In this document: piece after piece, positions 33,945 to 42,588 of the stretch
Layout: each line of letters begins with the position of its first letter
Position numbering within the stretch: the first letter of the stretch is position 1
Source of the DNA: Sphingopyxis sp. MWB1
Lineage (GTDB): Bacteria > Pseudomonadota > Alphaproteobacteria > Sphingomonadales > Sphingomonadaceae
Direction of reading: 5' to 3'
NCBI RefSeq assembly: GCF_000763945.1
Contig: NZ_JQFJ01000005.1
Span: 226,137 to 290,136, forward strand
DNA length: 64,000 nucleotides
Made by a program: the position numbers and the translations under genes
The notes under the pieces: generated by a model
Seen by the model: only the letters and a program-made list of their open reading frames with translations
The model's database searches: none
What the model was told of the DNA's origin: nothing

Positions 33945-34336
33945 CCGCATCCCGCCCCATCCAGCCCGTCGCCTCCGAACAACATGTCACGGCCGGACCC
34001 TATTCGCCCGTGCTGCGGATCAGCCGCGATGCCGATATCATCGTCATTTCGGGCCAGGCCCCGCTCGATCTGCAGGGGCAGGTGATCGGCGATACGATTG
34101 AGGAGCAGGCGCGCGTCACGCTGGAAAATTGTCGCAAGCAGCTTGCCGCCGCGGGCGCCAGTTTTTCGGACGTGTTCAAGGTCAATGTCTATATGACCGA
34201 CCTGGCCGACTGGCCGCGCTTCAACAACGTCTATCGCGAGATCATGCCCCAGCCCTTCCCCACGCGCACCGCCATCGGCTGCGCGCTGCTCGACGGTTTT
34301 CAGGTCGAAATTGAAATGTGGGCGGTGCTCGCATGA
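33941..34336 (+). CDS. RidA-family enamine/imine deaminase
   Basis: A 131-residue protein of the RidA/YjgF/UK114 family, which hydrolyses reactive enamines and imines made by dehydratases. Visible motifs are GPYSPVLRIS, IIVISGQAPLDLQG, QARVTLENCRKQLAAAGASFSDVFKVNVYMTD (in parts) and FPTRTAIGCALLDGFQVEIEMWAV. Canonical RidA has an Arg near the C-terminal part (here PTRTAIG) that contacts the carboxylate. It overlaps the genes on both sides by four bases (ATGA), so its product is made in step with the enolase-superfamily enzyme. That suggests it clears an imine formed by its neighbour. Confidence 0.9.
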   Translation: MTASRPIQPVASEQHVTAGPYSPVLRISRDADIIVISGQAPLDLQGQVIGDTIEEQARVTLENCRKQLAAAGASFSDVFKVNVYMTDLADWPRFNNVYREIMPQPFPTRTAIGCALLDGFQVEIEMWAVLA

Positions 34337-35106
34337 AGTGGGAGGCGCTGACCAGCCCGATGCTGGGCGCGCTCGACCGCGACACGCCGGTCATCCTCAA
34401 CATCGGGGCGATTGAACAGCATGGGCCGCATCTGCCGCTCGCCACCGATGCGCTGATCGGACGCCATTTCACCGACCGGATCGATGCCGAAATGGGCGAG
34501 GAGGTGCTGATCCTGCCGCAGATTGCGGTTTGTTGCTCGCGCCATCATATGGCTTTTGCCGGCACGCTGACCGTCAGGCACGAAACCTTCCTTGCCTATC
34601 TGACCGATCTGCTCGCTGCGGTGGTCGCCCATGGGTTTCGCAAGATCATCCTGTTCAACAGCCATGGCGGCAATCTGGCGATCGGACAGGTGGCGCTTGA
34701 ATCCTTTGGCAATGATTTTCCCGAGATCGACATCTTCCTCCTCACCTGGTGGCGCATCGCCGCCGAGGAGCTGGCGAAGATTCAGGAAAGCAGCTTTGGC
34801 GGCGTCGGCCATGCCTGCGAATTTGAAACCTCGCTGGTCCAGATGATCGCGCCCGAGCTTGTACGGATCGACAAGGCGGTCGACCAGCTTCCCGTTCATG
34901 ATTTCCATTGGGCCGCCGCCGACCTGCTCCACGGCGGGCGCGCCGCGCATCATCGCAATATGCATCAGCTTAGCGCCGGAACCGGCGTGTCGGGCTGCCC
35001 CTCGCTCGCTTCGCCGGAGAAAGGACGCGCCATTTCGGACGCGGTCACGCGCGTTGCGGTTTCGATGCTGCGCGACATTCGGGCTGGAGGATCTGTCGCC
35101 CCCTAA
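34333..35106 (+). CDS. Creatininase-family metal-dependent amidohydrolase
   Basis: A 257-residue member of the creatininase family (creatinine amidohydrolase and formamide/amide hydrolases). The start ATG at 34333 overlaps the ridA stop. Metal-binding motifs are intact: GAIEQHGPHLPLATDAL (Glu, His and Asp ligands), LFNSHGGNLAIGQ and GHACEFETSLVQMI with the Glu ligand. Creatinine is an unlikely substrate here. In an operon with an enolase-superfamily enzyme and RidA, next to a GH20 enzyme and a sugar-acid permease, removal of an N-acyl group from an amino-sugar acid is an attractive but untested role. It ends ten bases before the convergent XRE regulator. Confidence 0.87.
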   Translation: MKWEALTSPMLGALDRDTPVILNIGAIEQHGPHLPLATDALIGRHFTDRIDAEMGEEVLILPQIAVCCSRHHMAFAGTLTVRHETFLAYLTDLLAAVVAHGFRKIILFNSHGGNLAIGQVALESFGNDFPEIDIFLLTWWRIAAEELAKIQESSFGGVGHACEFETSLVQMIAPELVRIDKAVDQLPVHDFHWAAADLLHGGRAAHHRNMHQLSAGTGVSGCPSLASPEKGRAISDAVTRVAVSMLRDIRAGGSVAP

Positions 35107-35116
35107 GGCGTAATCG

Positions 35117-36016
35117 TTACCGCAACATAATGCGTCCCATCGGCGCCGCCCGTTCGCGGGCGTCGCTCCCTTCCTCTCGTTCGCTTCCTCGCTGGGGGGC
35201 GTCGCCTGCGGCAGTGGGCTGCGTCTGCATAAGGTGGCGAGTGGCCTCGTCCGCAGGAAACCATAATTCGGTTCGCAGCGAGGTCAGCGTTACATCCTGA
35301 GGCAGGGCGAAAACGCTCTGCACGGTCAGGAAGCGCATCTCGCCCCAGCAGGTGTCGAAAATCAGGTTGAGATAGGGTCCCGACTGGCGGCGCGCACCTC
35401 CTTCGGGGCGCCGCCCGAAACGCTGATGGAGCGAGGCTTCATAGGCATCGACCCGCGGCTTGAGCGCAGGGCGCACCCATTGCTCGTCACGTAGCTGATC
35501 GAGCAGTGCGCCCCCGGCGCCCCAGGGATCGCGCATCCGCGAAAGCAATCCCCCCTTATGGGTTACCGCTGCGATCATGTCGAAACCTTGCAGCCCATCA
35601 TAATGGTGGATCCTATAGTCGGGCAGCAATTGCATGATCAGCCAGTGGCTCGCCCTGTTGCCCAGGTGCGCAATCCAGTCGGCATCGAAAACCAGCCCCG
35701 CAAAAGGTTCATGCATGTCGAGCATCGTCTGGAGCGCCGCCATCGTCTCGGCAAGGCCGCCATTGTCGACAGTTACACCGCCGACGAGCGGCGTATAACC
35801 TGCCCGGTGCAGCGCCGCATTGCACAGCGAGGGCGGCGCCTCCGTCTCGGACGCCCAGTTTTCGATCAGGCCGCGGCTTGGCCGGGCGCGCCCGCTTTCA
35901 ACAAAGCTGACATGGCGCTGCGACACGTTCAGCCGCAACGCCAGCTCGAGCTGCGATATGCGCGAAGATTCCCGCAGCGACTTCAACAATTGACCGACAT
36001 GATCGCGCGTCATCAC
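35117..36016 (-). CDS. XRE-family regulator with MmyB-like ligand domain
   Basis: A 299-residue transcription factor with an N-terminal helix-turn-helix (about 7-60: LKSLRESSRISQLELALRL, VSQRHVSFVESGRARPSRG). A C-terminal domain of the MmyB type (about 100-265, with VFDADWIAHLGNRAS and YLNLIFDTCWGEMRFL) is thought to bind a small hydrophobic ligand. The last 35 residues are charged and of low complexity. The gene is divergent from the M1 aminopeptidase across an AT-rich gap with two inverted repeats, which it may bind. Confidence 0.85.
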   Translation of the reverse strand: MMTRDHVGQLLKSLRESSRISQLELALRLNVSQRHVSFVESGRARPSRGLIENWASETEAPPSLCNAALHRAGYTPLVGGVTVDNGGLAETMAALQTMLDMHEPFAGLVFDADWIAHLGNRASHWLIMQLLPDYRIHHYDGLQGFDMIAAVTHKGGLLSRMRDPWGAGGALLDQLRDEQWVRPALKPRVDAYEASLHQRFGRRPEGGARRQSGPYLNLIFDTCWGEMRFLTVQSVFALPQDVTLTSLRTELWFPADEATRHLMQTQPTAAGDAPQRGSEREEGSDARERAAPMGRIMLR

Positions 36017-36057
36017 TCACCTACATCGCCCGAAAAGACATGATGATTTGGCTTCAC

Positions 36058-36113
36058 GGTAATGAAATTAATTACTTCAAATATATCATTACCTATTTCA
36101 ACCTTATTGAAAT
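36058..36113. promoter_or_regulatory. Inverted repeats in the XRE / aminopeptidase divergent gap
   Basis: GGTAATGA (36058-36065) and TCATTACC (36086-36093) are perfect complements 20 bases apart. Just downstream, ATTTCAA and TTGAAAT (36095-36113) form a perfect 7-bp inverted repeat around five bases. The stretch is far more AT-rich than the surrounding DNA. It lies about 45-100 bases upstream of the XRE gene start and upstream of the aminopeptidase start, so these are candidate operators. Confidence 0.45.
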
Positions 36114-36232
36114 TCAATAACAACTCATGTCATCCAGCGCAATTCTTGCAAGAAAAGCCTTATCTCCTCGTTCTCCCCTCGCCTCCCTCTGCCATGTTGC
36201 AGTTTGCGCGCGCGAGGCTTAGGCCTTGGTCC

Positions 36233-38113
36233 ATGCGTATCTTCCTTGCCGCGCTGATGATGAGCAGCGCCCTTACCGCCCCTTTCGCTCCTGCCGCCGC
36301 TGAAACGGCGGCGCCCGCGCCGATATTGACCAGCGCCGATGCCAAGGATGCCTGGACCCATGCCGAACCGGAAAAGGCGCGCGTCACCCATGTCGCGCTC
36401 GACCTTGACGTCGATTTTGCCGCGCAGCGGCTGAGCGGCACGGCGGCGCTCGACCTGCTGACCGCGCCGGATGCAAAGCAGGTCATTCTCGATGTCGACG
36501 GGATCGAGGTCGCATCGGTCACCGATGATCGGGGCCGCGCCCTTCCCTTCACCATCGGCCCGCGCGATGCCGAGCTGGGGTCGGCGATGACGGTCACGCT
36601 GAATGGCGCGCGCCATATCCGCATCACCTATACAAGCGCGCCAGGCGCCGATGCGCTGCAATGGCTGCCGCCTGAAATGACCGCGGGCAAGACCAAGCCC
36701 TATCTTTTCAGCCAGGGTCAGGCGATCCTCAACCGGAGCTGGATCCCGACGCAGGACAGCCCCGGCATTCGCCAGACATGGGAGGCCGCGCTGACCGTTC
36801 CCGGCGATATGGTCGCGGTAATGAGCGGCGAAAAGCTGAGCGGCGACAAGGGCGAAAAATTGTCCGACGGACGCCGCCGCTTCCGCTTTCGCATGGACAA
36901 GCCGGTTCCGCCCTATCTGATCGCCTTTGCCGTCGGCGACCTGAAATTCCGCTCGCTCGGGCCGCGCTCGGGCGTGTGGAGTGAGGCGGCGATGCTCGAC
37001 AAGGCGGCTTATGAATTTGCCGATGTCGAAAAGATGATCGACGCTGCGACCGCGCTTTATGGTCCCTATCGCTGGGGCCGTTATGACATGCTCGTCCTGC
37101 CGCCCGCCTTTCCTTATGGCGGGATGGAAAATCCGATGCTGACCTTTTTGACGCCGACGCTGATCACCGGCGACCGGTCGAACACCGATGTCGTCGCGCA
37201 TGAACTGGCGCATAGCTGGTCGGGCAATCTCGTCACCAACGCCACCTGGTCGGACGGCTGGCTGAACGAGGGTTTCACCACCTATTTTGAAAACCGGATC
37301 ATGGAGGCGCTCTACGGCAAGGAACGCGCGGCCATGTACAGTGACCTCGACTGGGACAATATGATCCGCGCGATCGAACAGGCGGGCGGGCTAACCGCCG
37401 CGTCCACCCGATTGCACGGCAACCCCGGCGAAGGCGTTCTCGATTATACCAAGGGATCCTATTTCCTTCGTACCATCGAAAATCTGGTCGGGCGCGACCG
37501 CTGGGACGCCTATCTCAAATCCTATTTCGACCGTCATGCGTTCCAGCCGCAGACGACGGCGGGATTCCTGGCCGATTTGCGCGAAAATCTGCTGAAGGGC
37601 GACGCGCCGCTCGAACTCAGCCTGCAACTCGACCGCTGGTCCTATGCCGCGGGATTGCCCGACAATGCGGTGCGCGTTGAAAGCACCACGCTCGCCGCCA
37701 TCGACGAGAAGCTGGCCGCGTTCAATTCGGGCGGCCCGGCGAGCGCGGTCGACACCAAGGGGTGGAGCACCCAGCAATGGCTGCGTTTCCTGAACGGGAT
37801 CAGCCGCGAGCAAAGCCCCGCGCGGCTGAAAGAGCTGGATGAAACGCTGGGCCTCTCAAAATCGAACAATGCCTATGTGCGTTCGGCCTGGCTCGAACTG
37901 GCCATTGCCAATCGCTATGAGCCCGCGCTGCCCGCGCTGCGGGATTTTGCGTCGTCCGTGGGGCGGGGTCTGCTGATCTATCCGCTTTATCGCGGGCTCA
38001 AGCAGCAGGGCGAATGGGGCGAAAGCGTCGCAGCCGACCTGTTTGCCCAAGCCGAGGCCACCTATCACCCGTCGGTCGCAAGCGGGATCAAGAAGATCTT
38101 GCAGGGCAATTAG
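36233..38113 (+). CDS. M1-family zinc aminopeptidase, exported
   Basis: A metallopeptidase of the M1 family, close to the leukotriene A4 hydrolase branch. I choose the ATG at 36233, which gives a signal peptide (MRIFLAALMMSSALTAPFAP, cleaved near AAAETA); in-frame starts further upstream (36062, 36194) would add a non-signal tail. In this 626-residue form the N-terminal beta-sandwich is followed by the substrate-binding GGMENPML and the zinc site HELAHSW with the third ligand Glu in WLNEGFTTYFE. A C-terminal helical domain of LTA4 hydrolase type follows. It probably works in the periplasm on peptides. The gene is divergent from the XRE regulator. Confidence 0.88.
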   Translation: MRIFLAALMMSSALTAPFAPAAAETAAPAPILTSADAKDAWTHAEPEKARVTHVALDLDVDFAAQRLSGTAALDLLTAPDAKQVILDVDGIEVASVTDDRGRALPFTIGPRDAELGSAMTVTLNGARHIRITYTSAPGADALQWLPPEMTAGKTKPYLFSQGQAILNRSWIPTQDSPGIRQTWEAALTVPGDMVAVMSGEKLSGDKGEKLSDGRRRFRFRMDKPVPPYLIAFAVGDLKFRSLGPRSGVWSEAAMLDKAAYEFADVEKMIDAATALYGPYRWGRYDMLVLPPAFPYGGMENPMLTFLTPTLITGDRSNTDVVAHELAHSWSGNLVTNATWSDGWLNEGFTTYFENRIMEALYGKERAAMYSDLDWDNMIRAIEQAGGLTAASTRLHGNPGEGVLDYTKGSYFLRTIENLVGRDRWDAYLKSYFDRHAFQPQTTAGFLADLRENLLKGDAPLELSLQLDRWSYAAGLPDNAVRVESTTLAAIDEKLAAFNSGGPASAVDTKGWSTQQWLRFLNGISREQSPARLKELDETLGLSKSNNAYVRSAWLELAIANRYEPALPALRDFASSVGRGLLIYPLYRGLKQQGEWGESVAADLFAQAEATYHPSVASGIKKILQGN

Positions 38114-38159
38114 CGACGGGGGCATTGACCGCGCGGCGCCGTTGGTCCAGCCATAGGTC

Positions 38160-38789
38160 ATGAACAATGGGGAGGGAAAAGTCGCGCTCGCAAGCCGGGC
38201 GCCGCAACGCATCGACGGCCGCCGCGAGCGCAGCCGGTCGAGCCATCGGCGCATCGTCAAGGCGATGATGGAATTGATGACCGCAGGCGACCTGATGCCC
38301 AGCGCGGCGCGCGTTGCCGAAGAGGCTGGCCTGGGGCTTCGCACCGTGTTTCGCCATTTCGACGATATGGACGCGCTCTATGCGGAGATCAGCGACACCG
38401 TTGCCGACCGCGTCCTGCCGATTGCCGCCGCCCCTTTTGCCGGGGCCGACTGGCGCGCCAATATGCGCGACCTGACCGAACGGCGCGCGCGCATTTTCGA
38501 AACCATGCTGCCCTTTCGCCTCGCGGCCAATATCAAGCGCTATCAGTCGCCCTTTCTGATGGGCCAATATGAACAGGTGATCGCGGCCGAACGCGACCGG
38601 GTGCTGCATTTGCTGCCCCCCGCCATTTTGGCGGAGCGCATGACTGCCGAGGCGCTGTGCGCCACCCTGTCCTTTCAGAATTGGCGGGCGCTGCGCCATG
38701 ATCAGGGGCTGGAGGCGGATATGGCAAGCCAAGTGGTCGCGCATATGGTCGAAACGCTGATGGGCACGCTGCCGCCGCATATCGAATGA
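38160..38789 (+). CDS. TetR-family transcriptional regulator
   Basis: A 209-residue regulator with a basic N-terminal extension (residues 1-28) and a TetR helix-turn-helix (RIVKAMMELM, AARVAEEAGLGLRTVFRHFDD). An all-helical C-terminal ligand domain follows. The stop overlaps the start of the formylglycine-generating enzyme gene by four bases, so the two are translated together. That makes control of the sulfatase-maturation gene likely. No clear operator is seen in the 46-base gap upstream. Confidence 0.87.
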   Translation: MNNGEGKVALASRAPQRIDGRRERSRSSHRRIVKAMMELMTAGDLMPSAARVAEEAGLGLRTVFRHFDDMDALYAEISDTVADRVLPIAAAPFAGADWRANMRDLTERRARIFETMLPFRLAANIKRYQSPFLMGQYEQVIAAERDRVLHLLPPAILAERMTAEALCATLSFQNWRALRHDQGLEADMASQVVAHMVETLMGTLPPHIE

Positions 38790-39742
38790 CGGGACAGCGC
38801 GCCGTCCTCCTGCTGCTCTGCGCGGTCCTTGCGGGCTGTAGCGGCGAAAAGCCGGAAATGTCCGACGCGCCCGCTGTGAAGGAAGAAGCGGCGCGCGCCG
38901 CCTGCCCCGCCATGCCCGAACGCGATTATGTCTGGATAGAAGGCGGACGCTTTGACCTGGGCGCCGATCCGCAACTTCCCGAAGAAGGACCGCCGCGCGC
39001 GGTCGAGGTGGCGGGCTTCTGGATGGCGACGCATGAAGTAACGAACGGCGAATTTGCCGCCTTTGTGCGCGCGACCGGTTATCGCACCGTCGCCGAGCGC
39101 AAGCCGCCGCCGCTGCCCGGTGCGCCGCCCGACATGCTTGTTCCCGGCGGCGCCGTCTTTGCCGCGCCGACCGATGGCAATCCCAATTGGTGGCGCTGGG
39201 TCGTCGGCGCGCAGTGGCGCCATCCGGCCGGACCCGACACGCATATCAAGGGCCGCGAGCGCGACCCTGTCGTCCAGATCGCGCTGGAGGATGCGCGCGC
39301 CTATGCGCGCTGGGCGGGCAAGCAATTGCCCAGCGAGGCGCAGTGGGAATGGGCCGCACGCGCCGGCGGCGCCGACCCCGATCAACCCGTCGGCGCCGAT
39401 GGAAAGCCGCGCGCCAACTATTATCAGGGCGTTTTCCCTGTCCGCGACCTGGGCACCGACGGCTTTGTCGGCCGCGCGCCCGTTGCCTGCTTTCCCGCCG
39501 ACCGCAAGGGCGTGCACGATCTGATCGGCAATGTGTGGGAATGGACCGAAAGCGAAGCCGGAAAGGACAGCAATGTCATCAAGGGCGGCAGCTTTCTATG
39601 CGCGGCCAATTATTGCGCCCGCTACCGCCCCGCCGCGCGCCAGTTTCAGGAGCGCAGCCTAGGCACCGATCACATCGGCTTTCGCCTGATCGACACGGCG
39701 CGCCCGCCGCCGCCGGACCAGAAACCAGATTCCGGCGGATAA
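38786..39742 (+). CDS. Formylglycine-generating enzyme (SUMF1 type), lipoprotein
   Basis: This enzyme oxidises the active-site Cys of type I sulfatases to formylglycine. The 318-residue protein starts with a lipoprotein signal ending in LAGC (Cys18), so it probably works in the periplasm on a membrane anchor. The FGE fold is marked by WMATHEVTNGEFAAFV, AYARWAGKQLPSEAQWEWAARAGG, LIGNVWEWT and GTDHIGFRL. The two redox Cys of aerobic FGE are present, Cys272 and Cys277 (KGGSFLCAANYCARYR), with the normal spacing. The last 84 bases overlap the convergent sulfatase gene, whose product carries the CxPxR target motif and is the probable client. Confidence 0.93.
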   Translation: MTGQRAVLLLLCAVLAGCSGEKPEMSDAPAVKEEAARAACPAMPERDYVWIEGGRFDLGADPQLPEEGPPRAVEVAGFWMATHEVTNGEFAAFVRATGYRTVAERKPPPLPGAPPDMLVPGGAVFAAPTDGNPNWWRWVVGAQWRHPAGPDTHIKGRERDPVVQIALEDARAYARWAGKQLPSEAQWEWAARAGGADPDQPVGADGKPRANYYQGVFPVRDLGTDGFVGRAPVACFPADRKGVHDLIGNVWEWTESEAGKDSNVIKGGSFLCAANYCARYRPAARQFQERSLGTDHIGFRLIDTARPPPPDQKPDSGG

Positions 39743-41527
39743 TATGGCCAATGTTCCGCCGCCGAACAGCGCGAGCCGGATCATCATTTTCCGCCCCCGC
39801 TGTTCATAGGCATAAAGCTGGATCTGCTTGTCGGCGGTATAGCCGGGCGGCATCTCCAGCACGCCATTTTCTGCGGCATAGGCGCGGTAATCGGCCATCA
39901 TCGCAGCAAAACGCTCCGGCATCGCCTTGGCGAGATCGCGCGTCTCGCCGGGATCGGCGCGCAGATCATAAAGCCGCCACTGGCCATCGCCCGTCGGCGG
40001 CAAATTCCGCACCAGCTTGTAGCCGCCGCGAAACAGCGCCGCATTGCCCGACAATTCATACCCCAGCGGTGTATCGCCATAAACATCCTGCGCCTGTCCA
40101 CCCAGCAGGGGAACGAGGCTGCGTCCCGTCACCGGCTCGACCGCCTTGCCCTGCCAGCGTCCGTCATGCAGGGGCACCGCCGCCAGTTCGGCGAGGGTGG
40201 GCAATATGTCGGTGACATAGGCAAAGCCGTCGCTGACCCCCCCGGCGCGGATATGCGGGCTGCCGGGCCAGGCGATGATCAGCGGCACGCGCAATCCGCC
40301 TTCGGTGGCGCTGAACTTATATCCCGACAGGGGCGACGCCGCCGCGCTGGCCCAGCTTGCGCCGATATTGCTGAAACTGTTGCGCCGCCCGATGTTGGCG
40401 ATGGACGTGTCATAGCGCAGGTTCAGAAATAAACGGCCGCGCAAGGTGGCATAGGGATTGGTCGGTTCGGGGCCATTGTCCGACAGGAAAACGAAGATCG
40501 TATTGTCATAATCCCCGCTGCGTTTCAGATGCGCGACCAGCCGTCCGACCTCGCGGTCCATCGCGGTCGCCATGCCGGCATAGGCCTGCATCACCCGGAT
40601 GGCGGCGGCGCGCTCCTTTGCCTCCAGCACTTTCCAGTCGCGCGTTGTGTTCATCCGGACCATCGGCACGCCCGCCGGGATGATACCGAGCTGCGCCGCC
40701 CGCTCGGCCCGCGCGGCGCGCAAGGCCGTCCAGCCTTCACGATACATGGCGGCGTAGCGCGCAATGTCGCTGTCGGGCGCCTGCACCGGAATATGATTGG
40801 CGAGGAAATTGATCGACGCCAGAAAGGGTTTTCCGCTCGCCCGCCCGGCGTCGATATACTCGATCGCCTTTTCGACCACGAAGCGGGAGGAATAATAGTC
40901 GGGCGGCAAAGTCGCGGGCCGCCCATCCTCGGTCCAATGCGCCTTGTCATACATCAGGTCGATAGGGCGCTCTTCGAAATTATCGGCGCCCGAATCGGCA
41001 AGGCTGAAGGCGCGGTCATAGCCGCGCGCCTCGGGAAGGCGCGTCGCATCGCTGCCCAAATGCCATTTTCCGGTAAGATAGGTGCGATAGCCCGCCGCCT
41101 TCACAATCTGGGCGATGGTCACCACCCGGTGATTCATCACCGTGTCATATCCGGGCTTGCCGCGATGCGCGTCGGGGATGGTTTCGGGCATATTGCCCAG
41201 CCCGGCGCGGTGATTCATCACCCCCGTCTGCAACATGGCGCGCGTCGGCGAGCAGGACCCTGCGACATGGAAATTGGAAAAGCGCATCCCGGCGCGGGCG
41301 AGCGCATCGATATGCGGCGTCGCAAATTCGGCGCCAAAGGCCCCGACATCGGTAAAGCCCCAGTCATCGGCGACCAGCAGCACGATATTGGGCGGCGCGG
41401 ATGGTGGCTTCTGCGGTGCGGCAAGCGCGGCGAAGGGCTGAAAAAGCAGCAGCGCCGATGCCGACGCGAGCCAAAAGGAGCGCGCCTTCCCTTGCTTTCG
41501 AAACCGCTTTTCATCGCCCTGGTCCAT
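39659..41527 (-). CDS. Type I arylsulfatase-family sulfatase, periplasmic with C-terminal anchor
   Basis: A 622-residue sulfatase that hydrolyses sulfate esters. It has a signal peptide (about residues 17-36, AALAAP) and a metal site DDWGFTDVG. The formylglycine signature Cys92-Ser-Pro-Thr-Arg96 (GSCSPTRAMLQTG) is followed by TGKWHLG and FVFLSDNGPEPTNPY. A C-terminal membrane helix (LALFGGGTLAILSAGIWFLV) is followed by RRRRARR, so the enzyme is probably held at the inner membrane facing the periplasm. The natural substrate cannot be read from sequence. Its tail overlaps the convergent FGE gene by 84 bases, and its start faces the hydratase gene across 64 bases. Confidence 0.93.
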   Translation of the reverse strand: MDQGDEKRFRKQGKARSFWLASASALLLFQPFAALAAPQKPPSAPPNIVLLVADDWGFTDVGAFGAEFATPHIDALARAGMRFSNFHVAGSCSPTRAMLQTGVMNHRAGLGNMPETIPDAHRGKPGYDTVMNHRVVTIAQIVKAAGYRTYLTGKWHLGSDATRLPEARGYDRAFSLADSGADNFEERPIDLMYDKAHWTEDGRPATLPPDYYSSRFVVEKAIEYIDAGRASGKPFLASINFLANHIPVQAPDSDIARYAAMYREGWTALRAARAERAAQLGIIPAGVPMVRMNTTRDWKVLEAKERAAAIRVMQAYAGMATAMDREVGRLVAHLKRSGDYDNTIFVFLSDNGPEPTNPYATLRGRLFLNLRYDTSIANIGRRNSFSNIGASWASAAASPLSGYKFSATEGGLRVPLIIAWPGSPHIRAGGVSDGFAYVTDILPTLAELAAVPLHDGRWQGKAVEPVTGRSLVPLLGGQAQDVYGDTPLGYELSGNAALFRGGYKLVRNLPPTGDGQWRLYDLRADPGETRDLAKAMPERFAAMMADYRAYAAENGVLEMPPGYTADKQIQLYAYEQRGRKMMIRLALFGGGTLAILSAGIWFLVRRRRARRVDQAKADVIGA

Positions 41528-41591
41528 GGCTCTCGCTCCACTTCAATATTTTGACACTAGCTATGCCATAATATTCCAAAGGAGCAAGGCG

Positions 41592-42491
41592 ATGCTTGGC
41601 AAAGCGGGTGCGACCTGCTTTGTCAGCGCCATGACCAGCACGCCATGGCCCCATTGGATCGGACGATCGAGCGAGGCAGAGGATCAATTGACCCCCGCCC
41701 TGCTCGCCCGTTTCGCCGCAACGCTCGACAATAAAGTCTCCGGCGATCTGGCGCCGCAGGCTATCCATTGGTGTCTCTGCCTGCCCGATGCGCCGACCGC
41801 GACCTTGGGAGAGGATGGCCATCCGCAGCGCCGCGACAGCAAGGATGGCCTGCTCCCTCCCGTCCCCCTGCCCCGGCGCATGTGGGCGGCAAGCGACGTG
41901 CGCTTTCACGCGCCCTTGGCCATTGGCGCCGCGATTCGCCGCCGCTCGACGCTTGCGAAGCTCAGCGAAAAGGCGGGAAGCAGCGGCCCGCTTCTCTTTG
42001 CCGAGATTGCGCATGAGACTTTCGCCGATGATAAATTGGCGGTGAGCGAACAACAGACGATTGTTTTTCGCGAAGCCGCAGCGGCGCCGGAGCGCACCGC
42101 TGCTCCGCCTGACACTGTTGCGGACGAAGTAACACCCGACCTGTCGGGCTGGGACTGGCAGCGCCGCCTCGTCCCGTCCGAAGCGATGCTGTTTCGCTAT
42201 TCGGCGCTGACTTTCAACAGCCACCGCATCCACTATGACCATCCCTATGCCACCGGAGTGGAGGGCTATCGCGGGCTGGTTGTCCATGGCCCGCTCATCG
42301 CGACGCTGCTCCTCGATCTCGCGCAGCGCGAGCTTGGGCTGAATGCGCTTCGCCATTTTGCGATGCGCGCCAAGGCGCCTGCCTTTGCCGGAGACGCGCT
42401 CTATCTCGTCGGGCGCGCCGCAACAGAGGGATGGGAATTGGCGGCGCTGGGAGAGGATGGCCGGACGCTTATGAGCGCAACCGCCGCGTAA
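41592..42491 (+). CDS. MaoC-like / FAS1-type hydratase domain protein
   Basis: A 299-residue double-hotdog protein of the MaoC/mesaconyl-C4-CoA hydratase type, which hydrates or dehydrates acyl-CoA thioesters. The start at 41592 follows AAAGGAG with good spacing. The N-terminal hotdog (about 20-130, including RRMWAASDVRFHAPL) is degenerate. The C-terminal one carries the hydratase motif FNSHRIHYDHPYA, followed by GYRGLVVHGPLIATLLLDL. The natural acyl-CoA is unknown. It is divergent from the sulfatase and precedes an aldehyde dehydrogenase by about 97 bases, so the three may be functionally linked. Confidence 0.82.
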   Translation: MLGKAGATCFVSAMTSTPWPHWIGRSSEAEDQLTPALLARFAATLDNKVSGDLAPQAIHWCLCLPDAPTATLGEDGHPQRRDSKDGLLPPVPLPRRMWAASDVRFHAPLAIGAAIRRRSTLAKLSEKAGSSGPLLFAEIAHETFADDKLAVSEQQTIVFREAAAAPERTAAPPDTVADEVTPDLSGWDWQRRLVPSEAMLFRYSALTFNSHRIHYDHPYATGVEGYRGLVVHGPLIATLLLDLAQRELGLNALRHFAMRAKAPAFAGDALYLVGRAATEGWELAALGEDGRTLMSATAA

Positions 42492-42588
42492 CCGGACGCA
42501 GCAAAGACAGCGTCACGCTTGATTCATTCGCCGCCGCCATTAGGTAGCAATGTGATACGGAAAATTCACCGCCGACGGGAGACAGATT

